Below are positions 17,245 through 26,614 of a DNA stretch of 64,000 nucleotides, piece by piece. A model generated the notes under the pieces. That model had not been told where the DNA came from. It searched no databases and saw only the letters and a list, made by a program, of their open reading frames with translations. The stretch spans positions 74,534 through 138,533 of the forward strand of contig NZ_CVTA01000006.1 in assembly GCF_001050035.1 (NCBI RefSeq), given 5' to 3'. How positions within the stretch are numbered: position 1 is the first letter of the stretch; each line of letters starts with the position of its first letter. The DNA comes from Mycolicibacterium komanii. Its GTDB lineage: Bacteria; Actinomycetota; Actinomycetes; Mycobacteriales; Mycobacteriaceae. The translations under genes and the position numbers were made by a program.

Positions 17245-20154
17245 GTGGCTGACCGCCTTGTCGTCAAGGGTGCGCGCGAGCACAACCTGCGCAGCGTCGA
17301 TCTTGATTTACCACGCGACGCGCTGATCGTCTTCACGGGGCTGTCGGGTTCGGGGAAGTCGTCGTTGGCCTTCGACACGATCTTCGCCGAGGGCCAGCGG
17401 CGCTACGTCGAATCGCTGTCGGCCTATGCGCGCCAGTTCCTCGGGCAGATGGACAAACCCGACGTCGACTTCATCGAGGGCCTGTCGCCTGCGGTGTCCA
17501 TCGACCAGAAGTCGACCAACCGCAACCCCCGGTCGACGGTCGGCACCATCACCGAGGTCTACGACTACCTGCGTCTGCTGTACGCCCGCGCGGGTACGCC
17601 GCACTGCCCCGTCTGCGGTGAGCGCATCGCCCGCCAGACGCCGCAGCAGATCGTCGACCAGGTGCTCGCGATGGACGAGGGCCTGCGGTTCCAGGTGCTC
17701 GCGCCGGTGGTCCGCACCCGCAAGGGCGAATTCGTCGACCTGTTCGACAAGCTCAACACGCAGGGTTACAGCCGCGTGCGCGTCGACGGCGTGGTGTATC
17801 CGCTCACCGATCCGCCCAAGCTCAAGAAGCAGGAGAAACACGACATCGAGGTGGTCGTGGACCGCCTGACGGTCAAGGCCAGCGCCAAACAGCGGCTGAC
17901 CGACTCGGTGGAGACCGCGCTCAACCTCGCCGACGGCATCGTCGTGCTGGAGTTCGTCGACCGCGAAGACGACCATCCCCACCGCGAACAGCGGTTCTCC
18001 GAGAAGCTGGCCTGCCCCAACGGCCATCCGCTGGCCGTCGACGACCTCGAGCCGCGCTCGTTCTCGTTCAACTCGCCCTACGGTGCGTGTCCGGAGTGTC
18101 TCGGCTTGGGCATCCGCAAGGAGGTCGACCCCGAACTGGTCGTGCCCGACCCCGACCTGACCCTGGCCGAGGGCGCGATCGCACCGTGGTCGATGGGGCA
18201 GACGGCGGAGTACTTCACCCGGATGCTGGCGGGTCTCGGCGACGCGCTCGGCTTCGACGTGAACACGCCGTGGAGGAAGCTGCCGGCCAAGGCGCGCAAG
18301 GCGATTCTCGAGGGCTGCGACGAACAGGTGCACGTGCGGTACAAGAACCGTTACGGCCGAACACGTTCGTACTACGCCGATTTCGAGGGCGTGATGGCGT
18401 TCCTGCAGCGCCGCATGGAGCAGACCGACTCCGAGCAGATGAAGGAACGCTACGAGGGCTTCATGCGCGACGTGCCGTGCCCGGAGTGTGAGGGCACGCG
18501 GCTCAAGCCCGAGATCCTTGCGGTGTCGCTGACGGCGGGGCCGTTCGGCGCGAAGTCCATCGCCGAGGTCGCCGAGCTGTCGATCGCGGATTGCTCGGAA
18601 TTCCTCAACGCGCTGACACTGGGGGCACGCGAGCAGGCCATTGCGGGGCAGGTGCTCAAGGAGATCCAGTCACGGCTGGGCTTCCTGCTCGACGTCGGCC
18701 TGGACTACCTGTCGCTGTCGCGGGCCGCCGCGACGCTGTCCGGCGGTGAGGCGCAGCGCATTCGGTTGGCCACCCAGATCGGGTCGGGCCTCGTCGGGGT
18801 GCTCTACGTCCTCGACGAGCCGTCGATCGGCCTGCACCAGCGCGACAACCGTCGGCTGATCGACACGCTGGTCCGGCTGCGCGACCTGGGTAATACGCTG
18901 ATTGTCGTCGAGCACGACCTCGACACCATCGCCCACGCCGACTGGGTCGTCGACATCGGTCCCGCGGCAGGCGAGCACGGCGGCCAGATCGTGCACAGCG
19001 GGCCGTACGATGAGCTGCTGAAGAACCCGGAATCGCTTACCGGAGCGTATCTTTCGGGCAAGGAAGAGATCGAGGTGCCTGCCATCCGGCGGCCCGTCGA
19101 AAAGAAGCGGCAGCTGACGGTCGTCGGGGCCCGTGAGCACAACCTGCGCGAGATCGACGTGTCCTTCCCCCTCGGCGTGCTGACCTCGGTGACGGGGGTG
19201 TCGGGGTCGGGCAAGTCGACGTTGGTCAACGACATCCTGGCGTCCGTGCTGGCGAACAAGCTCAACGGTGCGCGGCAGGTACCCGGCAGGCACACGCGGG
19301 TGACGGGCCTGGACAAGCTCGACAAGCTGGTCCGCGTCGACCAGTCGCCGATCGGCCGCACACCGCGCTCGAACCCCGCTACCTACACCGGCGTCTTCGA
19401 CAAGATCCGCACCTTGTTCGCGGCCACCACCGAGGCGAAAGTTCGCGGCTACCAACCGGGCCGGTTCTCGTTCAACGTCAAGGGCGGTCGCTGCGAGGCG
19501 TGCTCCGGAGACGGCACCATCAAGATCGAGATGAACTTTCTGCCCGACGTGTACGTGCCGTGCGAGGTGTGCCAGGGCGCCCGCTACAACCGCGAGACGC
19601 TCGAAGTGCACTACAAGGGCAAGACCATCGCCGAGGTCCTCGATATGTCGATCGAGGAGGCGTCCGAGTTCTTCGCGCCGATCACCTCGATTCATCGGTA
19701 CCTCAAGACGCTCGTCGACGTCGGCCTGGGTTACGTACGCCTCGGTCAGCCGGCGCCGACGCTGTCCGGCGGTGAAGCGCAACGCGTGAAGCTGGCCTCC
19801 GAACTGCAGAAGCGTTCGACGGGCCGCACGGTGTACATCCTCGACGAGCCGACCACCGGCCTGCACTTCGAGGACATCCGCAAGTTGCTCAAGGTGATCA
19901 ACGGCCTTGTCGACAAGGGCAATACGGTGATCGTCATCGAGCACAACCTCGACGTGATCAAGACCTCGGACTGGATCATCGACATGGGTCCCGAGGGCGG
20001 GGCCGGCGGCGGCACGCTCGTCGCGTCGGGAACGCCCGAGGACGTCGCGGCCAATCCCGACAGCTACACCGGACATTTCCTGGCCGAGTGCCTGGGCGTC
20101 GACCGGCCGAAACCCAAGGCGCGCAACGGTAAACGCAGGAAGGTCAGCGCTTAG
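17245..20154 (+). CDS. uvrA: UvrABC system protein A (excision nuclease ATPase)
   Basis: UvrA is the ATP-dependent damage scanner of nucleotide excision repair; a dimer finds distortions and loads UvrB. The 969-residue protein has two ABC ATPase modules: Walker [15 protein letters not shown] near residue 32 and [13 protein letters not shown] in the second half, each with an LSGGEAQR signature and a [12 protein letters not shown] Walker B. Zinc-binding cysteine pairs are visible ([14 protein letters not shown], and CEAC…CEVC in the damage-binding module). GTG 17245 follows GGGAGG by about 7 nt. Length is normal. The 3' end overlaps the convergent AlkZ-like gene by 11 bp. Confidence 0.98.
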   Translation: MADRLVVKGAREHNLRSVDLDLPRDALIVFTGLSGSGKSSLAFDTIFAEGQRRYVESLSAYARQFLGQMDKPDVDFIEGLSPAVSIDQKSTNRNPRSTVGTITEVYDYLRLLYARAGTPHCPVCGERIARQTPQQIVDQVLAMDEGLRFQVLAPVVRTRKGEFVDLFDKLNTQGYSRVRVDGVVYPLTDPPKLKKQEKHDIEVVVDRLTVKASAKQRLTDSVETALNLADGIVVLEFVDREDDHPHREQRFSEKLACPNGHPLAVDDLEPRSFSFNSPYGACPECLGLGIRKEVDPELVVPDPDLTLAEGAIAPWSMGQTAEYFTRMLAGLGDALGFDVNTPWRKLPAKARKAILEGCDEQVHVRYKNRYGRTRSYYADFEGVMAFLQRRMEQTDSEQMKERYEGFMRDVPCPECEGTRLKPEILAVSLTAGPFGAKSIAEVAELSIADCSEFLNALTLGAREQAIAGQVLKEIQSRLGFLLDVGLDYLSLSRAAATLSGGEAQRIRLATQIGSGLVGVLYVLDEPSIGLHQRDNRRLIDTLVRLRDLGNTLIVVEHDLDTIAHADWVVDIGPAAGEHGGQIVHSGPYDELLKNPESLTGAYLSGKEEIEVPAIRRPVEKKRQLTVVGAREHNLREIDVSFPLGVLTSVTGVSGSGKSTLVNDILASVLANKLNGARQVPGRHTRVTGLDKLDKLVRVDQSPIGRTPRSNPATYTGVFDKIRTLFAATTEAKVRGYQPGRFSFNVKGGRCEACSGDGTIKIEMNFLPDVYVPCEVCQGARYNRETLEVHYKGKTIAEVLDMSIEEASEFFAPITSIHRYLKTLVDVGLGYVRLGQPAPTLSGGEAQRVKLASELQKRSTGRTVYILDEPTTGLHFEDIRKLLKVINGLVDKGNTVIVIEHNLDVIKTSDWIIDMGPEGGAGGGTLVASGTPEDVAANPDSYTGHFLAECLGVDRPKPKARNGKRRKVSA

Positions 20155-21301
20155 ACAGGGGCGACGGGAACCGCGGGCTGACCCGCACGCCGTCGAGCCA
20201 TTCGGTCAGTTCGTCGGCGCGCTTCTGCAATCGCGCACGCGCCGAACGGCCCACGTCCTCGAGCAGTCGCAGCTCGACCCGTCCGGCGTCGTCCTGACCC
20301 CACGCGCCGACGATCCTGCCGTTGCACCACGCGGTGGGCCCGCCGTTGCCGTTCCGGTCGAACACCTGCTCACGGTGCGGCCCGAGATACCAGTCGCGGT
20401 CGAACCAGCCCATCGTCGTGACGTCGAGCCCGGGCAGCAGCGCGCACCACGGCTCCGGCTCGGGTTCACTGTCGAGATCGTCGGGCAGGGCGAATCCCGG
20501 TGTGCCGTCGAGGTCGACCTCGACGGCGCCGATGTCCTTCAACGCGTGGCGCGCCCAGGTCAGCGTGTTACCGAACCACCACTTGACGTCGGTGACGGTG
20601 GCCGGGCCGAAACCTGCCAGCCACCGCCGCACGAGCGCCGCGCGCGCCGTCTCGGCGTCGACGGCGTCGGTGGATTCGATCCAGTCGTCGGCGGCAACCC
20701 AGCGGGGCCGTGACGTAATCCACCTACCGTCGTTTGGGCCACGCACGATGTCGCCGCGCACCGATAACACGGTCAGGATCCGCGGGGCCAGCGGCGTTTC
20801 GCCGCCCCACCGCTTACCGGGCGCCGGATCCCAGGTGCCCGCCAACTCGGGCAGGGCCGCCCGCAGGTCTTTCGCGCTCGTCGGCCCGTGCGCGGTCAGA
20901 TACCGCAAGACGGCCGCGCCGGCCGCGTCGAGCCATGCGTCGCCGTCGGTGCAGAGCCCCGCCTTCTGCGCATCGGCGATGACCCGGCGACGTTCGTTGT
21001 CGGCGACGCGGTCGCTGGCCGCGGACTGAATCAGCGGCAGGTCGCCGATGCGCACCGTCCACAGCGTTCTGCGCATCGCCAGGTGTTTAACCAGGGTGCG
21101 CCGCTCGTAGAGATCGGCGTCCAATTCGCCGGCGGCGAAACCTGGGAGGCGTGCCCACAGAGACAGATACGGGGTGGCCGGATCGGTGGCGTGCAGCCCG
21201 AGCACGCCCTCGACGGCGGCGTCGACGGAGCCGGCGGGCGCGCCGAGGAAGTGGCGACGGGCCAGCCGGGCCCGCCGCTCGTCAACCGTGAACCTGCGCA
21301 T
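20144..21301 (-). CDS. AlkZ/YcaQ-like winged-helix DNA-binding protein
   Basis: The 385-residue protein resembles the HTH_42 (winged helix DNA-binding) family that includes the DNA glycosylases AlkZ and YcaQ, which unhook interstrand cross-links and remove bulky alkyl bases. Family traits include the N-terminal RRHFLGAP, a [20 protein letters not shown] segment, [25 protein letters not shown], and the C-terminal barrel with [12 protein letters not shown] and NGRIVGAW. Where AlkZ/YcaQ carry a QxQ or QxD catalytic pair, LHATDP appears to give H and D; this alignment is my inference. It lies tail-to-tail with uvrA and has a damage-type promoter. Glycosylase activity is plausible, not shown. Confidence 0.8.
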   Translation of the reverse strand: MRRFTVDERRARLARRHFLGAPAGSVDAAVEGVLGLHATDPATPYLSLWARLPGFAAGELDADLYERRTLVKHLAMRRTLWTVRIGDLPLIQSAASDRVADNERRRVIADAQKAGLCTDGDAWLDAAGAAVLRYLTAHGPTSAKDLRAALPELAGTWDPAPGKRWGGETPLAPRILTVLSVRGDIVRGPNDGRWITSRPRWVAADDWIESTDAVDAETARAALVRRWLAGFGPATVTDVKWWFGNTLTWARHALKDIGAVEVDLDGTPGFALPDDLDSEPEPEPWCALLPGLDVTTMGWFDRDWYLGPHREQVFDRNGNGGPTAWCNGRIVGAWGQDDAGRVELRLLEDVGRSARARLQKRADELTEWLDGVRVSPRFPSPLSKR

Positions 21302-21310
21302 CGCCTGCGA

Positions 21311-21333
21311 ACCGTACCGTCGGGCGGCGACAA
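21311..21333 (-). promoter_or_regulatory. Candidate PafBC-type damage promoter of the AlkZ-like gene
   Basis: Read on the minus strand: TTGTCGCCG (21333–21325), exactly 8 bp, then TACGGT (21316–21311). The TTGTCR core, spacing and TAnnnT match the RecA-NDp consensus; only two of the three weaker gtg bases differ. The ATG at 21301 is 9 nt downstream of the -10 box. Confidence 0.5.
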
Positions 21334-21419
21334 AGTTTGGGATCGGTAGCCGCCGGCGCGGTTTTGACTTCCTCCATGACGGGCGCCATCGGGGCGACGT
21401 CCCAACGAAGGGAAGAGCG

Positions 21420-21893
21420 ATGAATCGCGTTGTTGTGGGTGTGATCGGACTGGTCGCCGGCGCCACCGTGCTGGTCGGCTGTTCGGACGACAAGGGCAGT
21501 GCCCCCGCGGCCAGTGCCGCAGGCGTGAGCAACGGCGGCAGCACGCAGGTGAAGGTCGACGGCAAGGACCTCGCGGGCCTGGACCTCAACACGGTCACGT
21601 GCGTCAAGCAGGGCGGCCGGATCAACGTCGCCAGCGGCGCGATCGGCGGGCAGCAGGGGCTCGGCATCGTGATGACCGACGAGGCGACCCCGACGGTCGA
21701 GTCGATGGGCATGGTCGTCGACGGCAATGCCCTCGCGGTCACCCAGACCATGGGCGCCAAGGTCGGGTCGGCCGAGGTGAAGGTCGATGGCGACACGTAC
21801 ACCATCACCGGTGAAGCTACCGGCGCCGACATCTCGAACCCGATGGCAGGGTCGATCACCAAGCCGTTCACCGTCACGGTGAACTGCAGTTGA
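21420..21893 (+). CDS. LpqH-family (19-kDa antigen-like) lipoprotein
   Basis: The 157-residue product has a lipoprotein signal peptide with lipobox LVGC, so Cys21 is the predicted lipid-bearing residue. After a short Ser/Ala-rich linker it shows the LpqH pattern: KVDGKDL, a VTC cysteine, a central VMTDEATPTVESMGMVVDG segment, and an end TGADISNPM…FTVTVNCS, the second cysteine probably forming a disulfide. LpqH proteins are surface lipoproteins of mycobacteria that are recognised by host TLR2; a cell-envelope role is likely. GGGAAGAG precedes ATG 21420. A strong hairpin terminator follows. It is divergent from the AlkZ-like gene. Confidence 0.88.
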   Translation: MNRVVVGVIGLVAGATVLVGCSDDKGSAPAASAAGVSNGGSTQVKVDGKDLAGLDLNTVTCVKQGGRINVASGAIGGQQGLGIVMTDEATPTVESMGMVVDGNALAVTQTMGAKVGSAEVKVDGDTYTITGEATGADISNPMAGSITKPFTVTVNCS

Positions 21894-21909
21894 GCGATCC
21901 ACCTCCCGG

Positions 21910-21940
21910 AGCGGCGGGCATGCCAGGCATGCCCGCCGCT
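21910..21940 (+). terminator. Perfect 31-base inverted repeat, likely terminator of the LpqH-like gene
   Basis: Bases 21910–21924 and 21926–21940 are exact reverse complements around a central A, giving a very stable GC-rich stem (arm AGCGGCGGGCATGCC). TTTCTAT follows directly. It begins 16 bp after the lipoprotein stop codon. The -10 box of the next gene starts only 4 bp after the stem, so terminator and promoter are packed together. Confidence 0.75.
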
Positions 21941-21943
21941 TTC

Positions 21944-21949
21944 TATGAT
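21944..21949 (+). promoter_or_regulatory. -10 box of the helical-repeat/CHAT operon
   Basis: TATGAT lies 7 nt before the in-frame GTG at 21956, so transcription would begin on the start codon (leaderless). No Shine-Dalgarno sequence precedes that GTG and no -35 element is evident. Confidence 0.5.
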
Positions 21950-21955
21950 TCAGCG

Positions 21956-23578
21956 GTGGCGATCCCTGCGGACCTCGAGCGCGCGCGTTCGCTGGCGTTC
22001 GCCGCTAACGAGGAGGCGGCCAAGGACCTGCTGCTGTCGCTGGTTCCGCAGATCGAGCAGGCCGACCGCGACGACTGGATGCTCGAGGTGTACGCGTTGC
22101 TCGGCGAGATCTACCTCGTCCGCACCGCCTACGACGGCACCGAGGAATGCCTGCACCGCATGCGCGAATGCCTGGCTGTCTACTCGGGGATCCTCGCGGG
22201 TACCGAACCCGAGGCGGCCGCCGCAGTGACGATGTCGACGGCCGAGATCGAGCTGATGGTGCGCCGGTACTCGCGGCGGGCCCAGTTCCTGCAGACGGGG
22301 TTGGCCGCCGCGCACGGAGATCACGAAACCGCCGAGGCCGCGCTCATTGCGCTGACCGACGTCGAGCACGTGTCCGGACTCGCCGCCGAACACCGCTTCC
22401 TGATCACCTACGCGGAGATCCTGTGTGCGGTCGCTCTCTGCGACGACGACCTGCACGTGAAGTCGATTCCGCTGTGGGAACGGGTCATCGATGTCATCCA
22501 GCGCCGCGGCGCGTCTCCCGATGAGTTCGATGACCACTTCCTCGTCCAGGGGGCCACCGGCTACGGCAGGTTCTGCGTCGAGACGGGTCGGCTCTCGGAG
22601 GCGGAACCCTGGCTGCGGCGGGCAGGCGCGCGGGCCGAGGCGCGGGGGTGGCGGCTCGCGGTGGCGCGCACGCAACTCGAACGCGCGACGGCGGCGTGGT
22701 CGGCGGGGGACCGGCCGCAGGCGCAGACACTGGTACACGAGGCGTATCCGGCGATCGCCGAACATCTTCGCGCACACGACGTCTCGCGATGCTGGCTGTA
22801 CTTCGGACTGATCAGCATCTCGGTGAACGCGTTCGACGACGCCGACGAGCGACTCGGACACGCGGAACGGCACTGGCGCGAGATCGAAAAGCCACTGCAT
22901 ATTCACCGAATCCTGTTGCAGCGCAGCTGGGTCGACATCTTCCGCAGCGACTTCACCGCGGCGAAAGAACGTGTCGCACAGGCCCGTGAGCTGCTCGACG
23001 GGTGGCCACGACACAGCTGGCTGCAGTACGCGCGGCTCGACGACCAGCTCGGTAACATCTGGCGGGCCGACGCGCTGGCCGATCCGGCGGACGCCGCGGA
23101 GAAGCTCGAGAAGGCCGCCGAACTCAAACTTCCCGCGGCGCTGGCCGTCGATTCGGTGCGGCACTCGATTCCCGACGCCGAGGCCCGCATGCGGTGGGCC
23201 ACCCACGTGTCCGCACCGATCCTCGCGGGCGCCTTCGCGGTCGCCTGGGAGTGGGGCAACACCGAGCTCGTCAGCGAACTGATCGAATACCACAGCGCGC
23301 GCGGCACATTCACGGCCGAACCCGGCTCGGCCGACGCCCTGGCCTGGGCCGATACCGCCACCGCGGCCGTGCCGGTGGAGTCGGCGGAGGAGTACGCGCT
23401 GGTCGCCGCCGGACCGGTCATCACCGGCGGCGCGTCGCTGACCCGGCTCGGGCCATTGCCGCCGCTGGTGATGGATCCGACCACCGCGCCGATCATCGGT
23501 CGCTACCGCGCGCTGGCGGCCGAGCGCTACGGGCGCGACGTGACCGCGGACGAGCCCGCGTGGTGCACGTGGCCCTGA
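21956..23578 (+). CDS. TPR-like helical-repeat protein encoded with a CHAT protease
   Basis: The ~540-residue soluble protein is almost entirely alpha-helical with repeated A/E/L-rich helix pairs spaced about 35–40 residues apart (for example ETGRLSEAEPWLRRAGARA, AERHWREIEKP, AAKERVAQARELLDG), which resembles degenerate tetratricopeptide repeats. It has no visible enzyme motif. GTG 21956 is preferred because TATGAT lies 7 nt upstream; a longer reading from TTG 21890 would run through the terminator hairpin. Its stop codon overlaps the start of the CHAT protease gene, so the two proteins are made together and probably interact, the repeat protein acting as sensor or scaffold. That role is inferred from CHAT/TPR pairs elsewhere. 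Confidence 0.72.
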   Translation: MAIPADLERARSLAFAANEEAAKDLLLSLVPQIEQADRDDWMLEVYALLGEIYLVRTAYDGTEECLHRMRECLAVYSGILAGTEPEAAAAVTMSTAEIELMVRRYSRRAQFLQTGLAAAHGDHETAEAALIALTDVEHVSGLAAEHRFLITYAEILCAVALCDDDLHVKSIPLWERVIDVIQRRGASPDEFDDHFLVQGATGYGRFCVETGRLSEAEPWLRRAGARAEARGWRLAVARTQLERATAAWSAGDRPQAQTLVHEAYPAIAEHLRAHDVSRCWLYFGLISISVNAFDDADERLGHAERHWREIEKPLHIHRILLQRSWVDIFRSDFTAAKERVAQARELLDGWPRHSWLQYARLDDQLGNIWRADALADPADAAEKLEKAAELKLPAALAVDSVRHSIPDAEARMRWATHVSAPILAGAFAVAWEWGNTELVSELIEYHSARGTFTAEPGSADALAWADTATAAVPVESAEEYALVAAGPVITGGASLTRLGPLPPLVMDPTTAPIIGRYRALAAERYGRDVTADEPAWCTWP

Positions 23579-24771
23579 CCGAGACGCTGGTCCTGCGGTT
23601 CGCCGACGTCGGCGTGGCGACCTACGCCAGCCTGCGGGTCGTCGGTGATCCGGTCAAAACGGTCACCTGGGTCGTCGAGCAGCAAGACCTCGCCGGGGCG
23701 GCGCAGCGACTGGCCGAGGCGCTGCCCGACCCCGTCGGCACCGAGACCAGGCACGACGCGCTCGACCGGGCGATCACCACCGGCGCGTTCTCCTCGCCCA
23801 CAACCGAATTCGAGCTCGCCCGCGCGCTGGGCACACATCTGCTCGCCCCTGCGGCGTGGAAGCTGCTCGTCGACCACGCGACACCGCCCGCGACACTGTT
23901 CGTGTCGCCGAGCGCGAAACTGGCCAGGATGCCGTGGGGCCTGCTCGCGGCACCAGGCGATGAGGGCACTCGGCTGATGGAACTGGTCGAGGTGCTGATG
24001 GCCGCACCGCCGAACATCGTCAATTCGCCTCGGGCGTCGGCGGATTGGAACGGCAGGCGTGACGATCCGGTCCTGGTGGTGCTCGACCCACGGGTTCCGG
24101 GCCAGCGGCCTGACTCGGCGCTGGGATCGGTGCTGGGCAGGCCGTCGCCCGACACGGTCCTGGCCCGTCATTTCGCCGATCTGGGGTGCCGTCGCACGTT
24201 GTTGCCGGACGCCGAATCCGTCGTCGAGTTGTTCCGGCGCACGGACGCCGACCGCGGGTGGCTCGCCGCTCACCTCGGAAGGCGGCCCGGCCGGATGGTG
24301 TACGTCGGGCACGCGACCGCCGCCGACGGCGACGCCGGCCACGCTGACCGCGCCGCCTTGCACCTGGCCGAGGAGCGGCCGCTGACCGCCGGTGAACTCA
24401 TGACGGCGCGGCTGCAGTTCCCTCCGCGGGTGGCGCTGCTGGCGTGCGCATCCGGAGGCGACTACCAGTTCGACGAGGCGAGCGGCCTGGTGGCCGCGAT
24501 GGTCCTCGGCGGGGCTCAACTGGTCACCGCCACGCTGTGGTCGTTGCCCACGACGGCGGGTTACCGTCAATTCGCGGGATCCGACGCAGATCCGATGAGC
24601 GAGGCGATCGTCGCCGTCGACAGCGCGCACGAATCCGACGATGCCGGTCGAGCGGTGAACGCTTGGCAGCGGCAGCGGCAGCGGATGCGGGACTGGCGCG
24701 ACGGCGATCGCAGCGCGAGCCCGCTGTACTGGGCGGCCCTGGTCAGTTTCGCCGTCGACGGCGCCCGCTGA
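23560..24771 (+). CDS. CHAT-domain caspase-like protease
   Basis: The ~403-residue protein has a C-terminal CHAT (caspase HetF associated with TPRs) domain. The catalytic pair is visible: His251 in MVYVGHAT and Cys296 in ALLACASGG, followed by GAQLVTATLWSLP, the usual strand after the cysteine. CHAT proteases are clan CD cysteine peptidases, and several act in regulated cleavage or abortive defence. Three GTG codons (23560, 23563, 23569) are possible starts, all overlapping the stop of the helical-repeat gene. The N-terminal half (residues 1–150) is an unrecognised domain. Target unknown; no gasdermin-like gene was recognised next to it. Confidence 0.85.
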   Translation: MVHVALTETLVLRFADVGVATYASLRVVGDPVKTVTWVVEQQDLAGAAQRLAEALPDPVGTETRHDALDRAITTGAFSSPTTEFELARALGTHLLAPAAWKLLVDHATPPATLFVSPSAKLARMPWGLLAAPGDEGTRLMELVEVLMAAPPNIVNSPRASADWNGRRDDPVLVVLDPRVPGQRPDSALGSVLGRPSPDTVLARHFADLGCRRTLLPDAESVVELFRRTDADRGWLAAHLGRRPGRMVYVGHATAADGDAGHADRAALHLAEERPLTAGELMTARLQFPPRVALLACASGGDYQFDEASGLVAAMVLGGAQLVTATLWSLPTTAGYRQFAGSDADPMSEAIVAVDSAHESDDAGRAVNAWQRQRQRMRDWRDGDRSASPLYWAALVSFAVDGAR

Positions 24772-25226
24772 TCACACCGGCGCGACGCAGATCGCCACCG
24801 CAGACTCGTCGCCGAGACGGTAATAGGTGTCGATGACGCTGCCGGGGGCGACCTTGACGAGTGCGGATGCAGGCACCAGAGCGGTCTCATGTGCCGGAAA
24901 CTGCCCGCCGCCAGGCTTTTTCACCATCACATCGAGTTCGACCTCCCGGCAGTCCTCGAGGGCCTGTCCCGTGGGCCGCATCGCGGTGACGACCGCCGGC
25001 GACCGGACTCCGTTGCGGATCAGCTCGAGCCGATCGTGAGTGAGCAGGCCTTGCGCACCAGCGTCCGGTCGAATTCCGCCCGCGCAGCGCGGATGTCGTC
25101 CGCCGTGGCCAGACGCTCCTCGGCCTCCCCGGGATCAGGCACCGAGAGCCTCCAACTGGGAAGTAACGAAGCGGCCGTGGTGCCGATGTAGACGATGCAG
25201 ACGAACACGAACAGCGCAGTGAACAT
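24772..25226 (-). pseudogene. Small membrane-anchored protein gene with a one-base frameshift
   Basis: From ATG 25226 the minus strand encodes a single membrane helix (FTALFVFVCIVYIGTTAASLL) and a soluble stretch ending RTLVRKA, then runs into a stop at 25020. In the next frame the sequence continues naturally as LLTHDRLELIRNGVRSPAVV through VELDVMVKKPGGG and VAPGSVIDTYYR to a stop at 24772. One extra C in the CC run near 25041–25042 would join both parts into a 151-residue protein. The second part resembles small domains often found behind a single TM helix in actinobacteria; I cannot name the family. Its stop abuts that of the CHAT gene. Decay or sequencing error are both possible. Confidence 0.6.
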
Positions 25227-25297
25227 GTCCTCAGGGTCGGACGGTGAAACCGCTACCGAACCCAACTTTGCCGCTGTCCACAAACGGTACGTACTTC

Positions 25298-25303
25298 TAT
25301 CCT
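25298..25303 (+). promoter_or_regulatory. -10 box for the leaderless gene at 25310
   Basis: TATCCT ends 7 nt before the A of ATG 25310. There is no Shine-Dalgarno sequence, so a leaderless transcript is likely. No clear -35 element at the normal distance. Confidence 0.45.
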
Positions 25304-25309
25304 GTCCTG

Positions 25310-26614
25310 ATGAGCACCGAGGCGGCCGTCGCCGTCGCCCACCCGCGCCGAGCGGTCATCGACCGCGCATGGCGCGCCGTCGGTCCCGGCGTCGAGGTGC
25401 TCAGCAGCGACGACGGCGGGCCGCTGCGACGAACCGTGAAGCGGATCATCGACCCGCTCGTGCTGCGACTGCGGTCGAACACTCAGTTCTCGGCGCCGTT
25501 CGTCGCACCCGATGTGGCCGATGCGATGTTCGACGCGATCGTCGGGCGCAGTACACAACTGCGCGATACCGCGGCGTGGTTCGAGGTGCTCAAACGCGAG
25601 CGACGCCGGTTACGCATCACGTCGGGGAACGCCCAGGAGCTCTACTTCCCCGTGTGTTTCGAGTTGGCCGTGACGAAAGGTCATCCCTCGCAGCATGGTT
25701 CGGGCGCAGAGGAGGTGCTGCGCGAGATCCACGGCGAACGGGACCGTACCGCCATCGAGGTGCTGAACCGGTTCGTGTCCGACGAGAAGGTCATCGCCGA
25801 GCTGGCGAGGCAGCTGAGCCGTAGTTGGTGTGACGTGCATGCGGGCACCGAGATCACCGGTCCGTTCATGGCGGGTCTGAGCACCGTGCTCGGCCCGGCC
25901 GCCAGCCATTCCGCCGAGGCTGCGCGACAACGGGTCTGGCAGGCGCTGATCGCCGACGCCGCGCCGTACAACCTCGGAGCAACGGCACGCAGCGCTGCGG
26001 CGGAGCTGCCGTGGTCGATCGTCGAGCTGGGCCTCAGTTCGGTTGAGCCGCAGCAGCCGCCGAGCGTCATCGGTGGACCGGAGCACGACCGTCCGCTGGA
26101 CCGAAGCGTGATCGACCGGGCGCGTGCGACGCTGCGGCGGGCCATGGACCGCGATGAGCTTCCCGACGTGCCGACGTTGTGCGCCGAAGAGGTTGACCGG
26201 GCATGCGCGCCCTGGGGTCTGATCGGTGAGGACAAGCAGGCGACGCTGGTCGCCGGCATCGAGGTCGCGGTCCACCTCGCGCCGCTGGCCGACGCCGCCG
26301 AGCCGCGGTACGAGTTGGCGCGGCAGATTCAGGCGCGGTTACGCAAGGAGGCCTACGTGCTTCACGCCCGCCGCTATGTCGCCGCGGGCGGGCCGATCCA
26401 TCCCCGGCAACAGCAGGTGATCGACGACCTGGCGACATTCGCGCGGCCCTACCTGAGCCGCTTGTGGGCCCGGTTGCACGGCCGCGACGTGTGGCAGGAA
26501 CCCTGCGACGACATCGACGACGTGCGCGCGGTGCTGGAAGGGGTGGCCAGGTCGGTGAGCCTGGACCACCGCCAGCGGATCAAGACGATGCTGGAATTGC
26601 AGGTGGCCGGATGA
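25310..26614 (+). CDS. Unrecognised helical protein, first gene of a coupled pair
   Basis: I do not recognise this 434-residue protein. It is predicted soluble and mostly alpha-helical, rich in Arg and Ala, with no signal peptide or membrane segment. Visible landmarks are IIDPLVLRLRSNTQF, FEVLKRERRRLRITSGNAQE, a central ELPWSIVELGLSSVEPQQPP hinge, and a C-terminal half with repeated R-rich helices. No P-loop, nuclease or protease motif was found. ATG 25310 is fixed by the TATCCT box 7 nt upstream. Its last codons overlap the next gene by ATGA, so the two are translated together. It lies next to the helical-repeat/CHAT pair and reads in the same direction, which suggests but does not prove a common system. 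Confidence 0.65.
   Translation: MSTEAAVAVAHPRRAVIDRAWRAVGPGVEVLSSDDGGPLRRTVKRIIDPLVLRLRSNTQFSAPFVAPDVADAMFDAIVGRSTQLRDTAAWFEVLKRERRRLRITSGNAQELYFPVCFELAVTKGHPSQHGSGAEEVLREIHGERDRTAIEVLNRFVSDEKVIAELARQLSRSWCDVHAGTEITGPFMAGLSTVLGPAASHSAEAARQRVWQALIADAAPYNLGATARSAAAELPWSIVELGLSSVEPQQPPSVIGGPEHDRPLDRSVIDRARATLRRAMDRDELPDVPTLCAEEVDRACAPWGLIGEDKQATLVAGIEVAVHLAPLADAAEPRYELARQIQARLRKEAYVLHARRYVAAGGPIHPRQQQVIDDLATFARPYLSRLWARLHGRDVWQEPCDDIDDVRAVLEGVARSVSLDHRQRIKTMLELQVAG

Noticed and set aside
21890..21955. TTG at 21890 as start of the helical-repeat gene (overlapping the lipoprotein stop as TTGA)
   Set aside because: This would encode the terminator palindrome as Pro/Gly/Met-rich residues. GTG 21956 has a -10 box at the right distance and begins the folded part.
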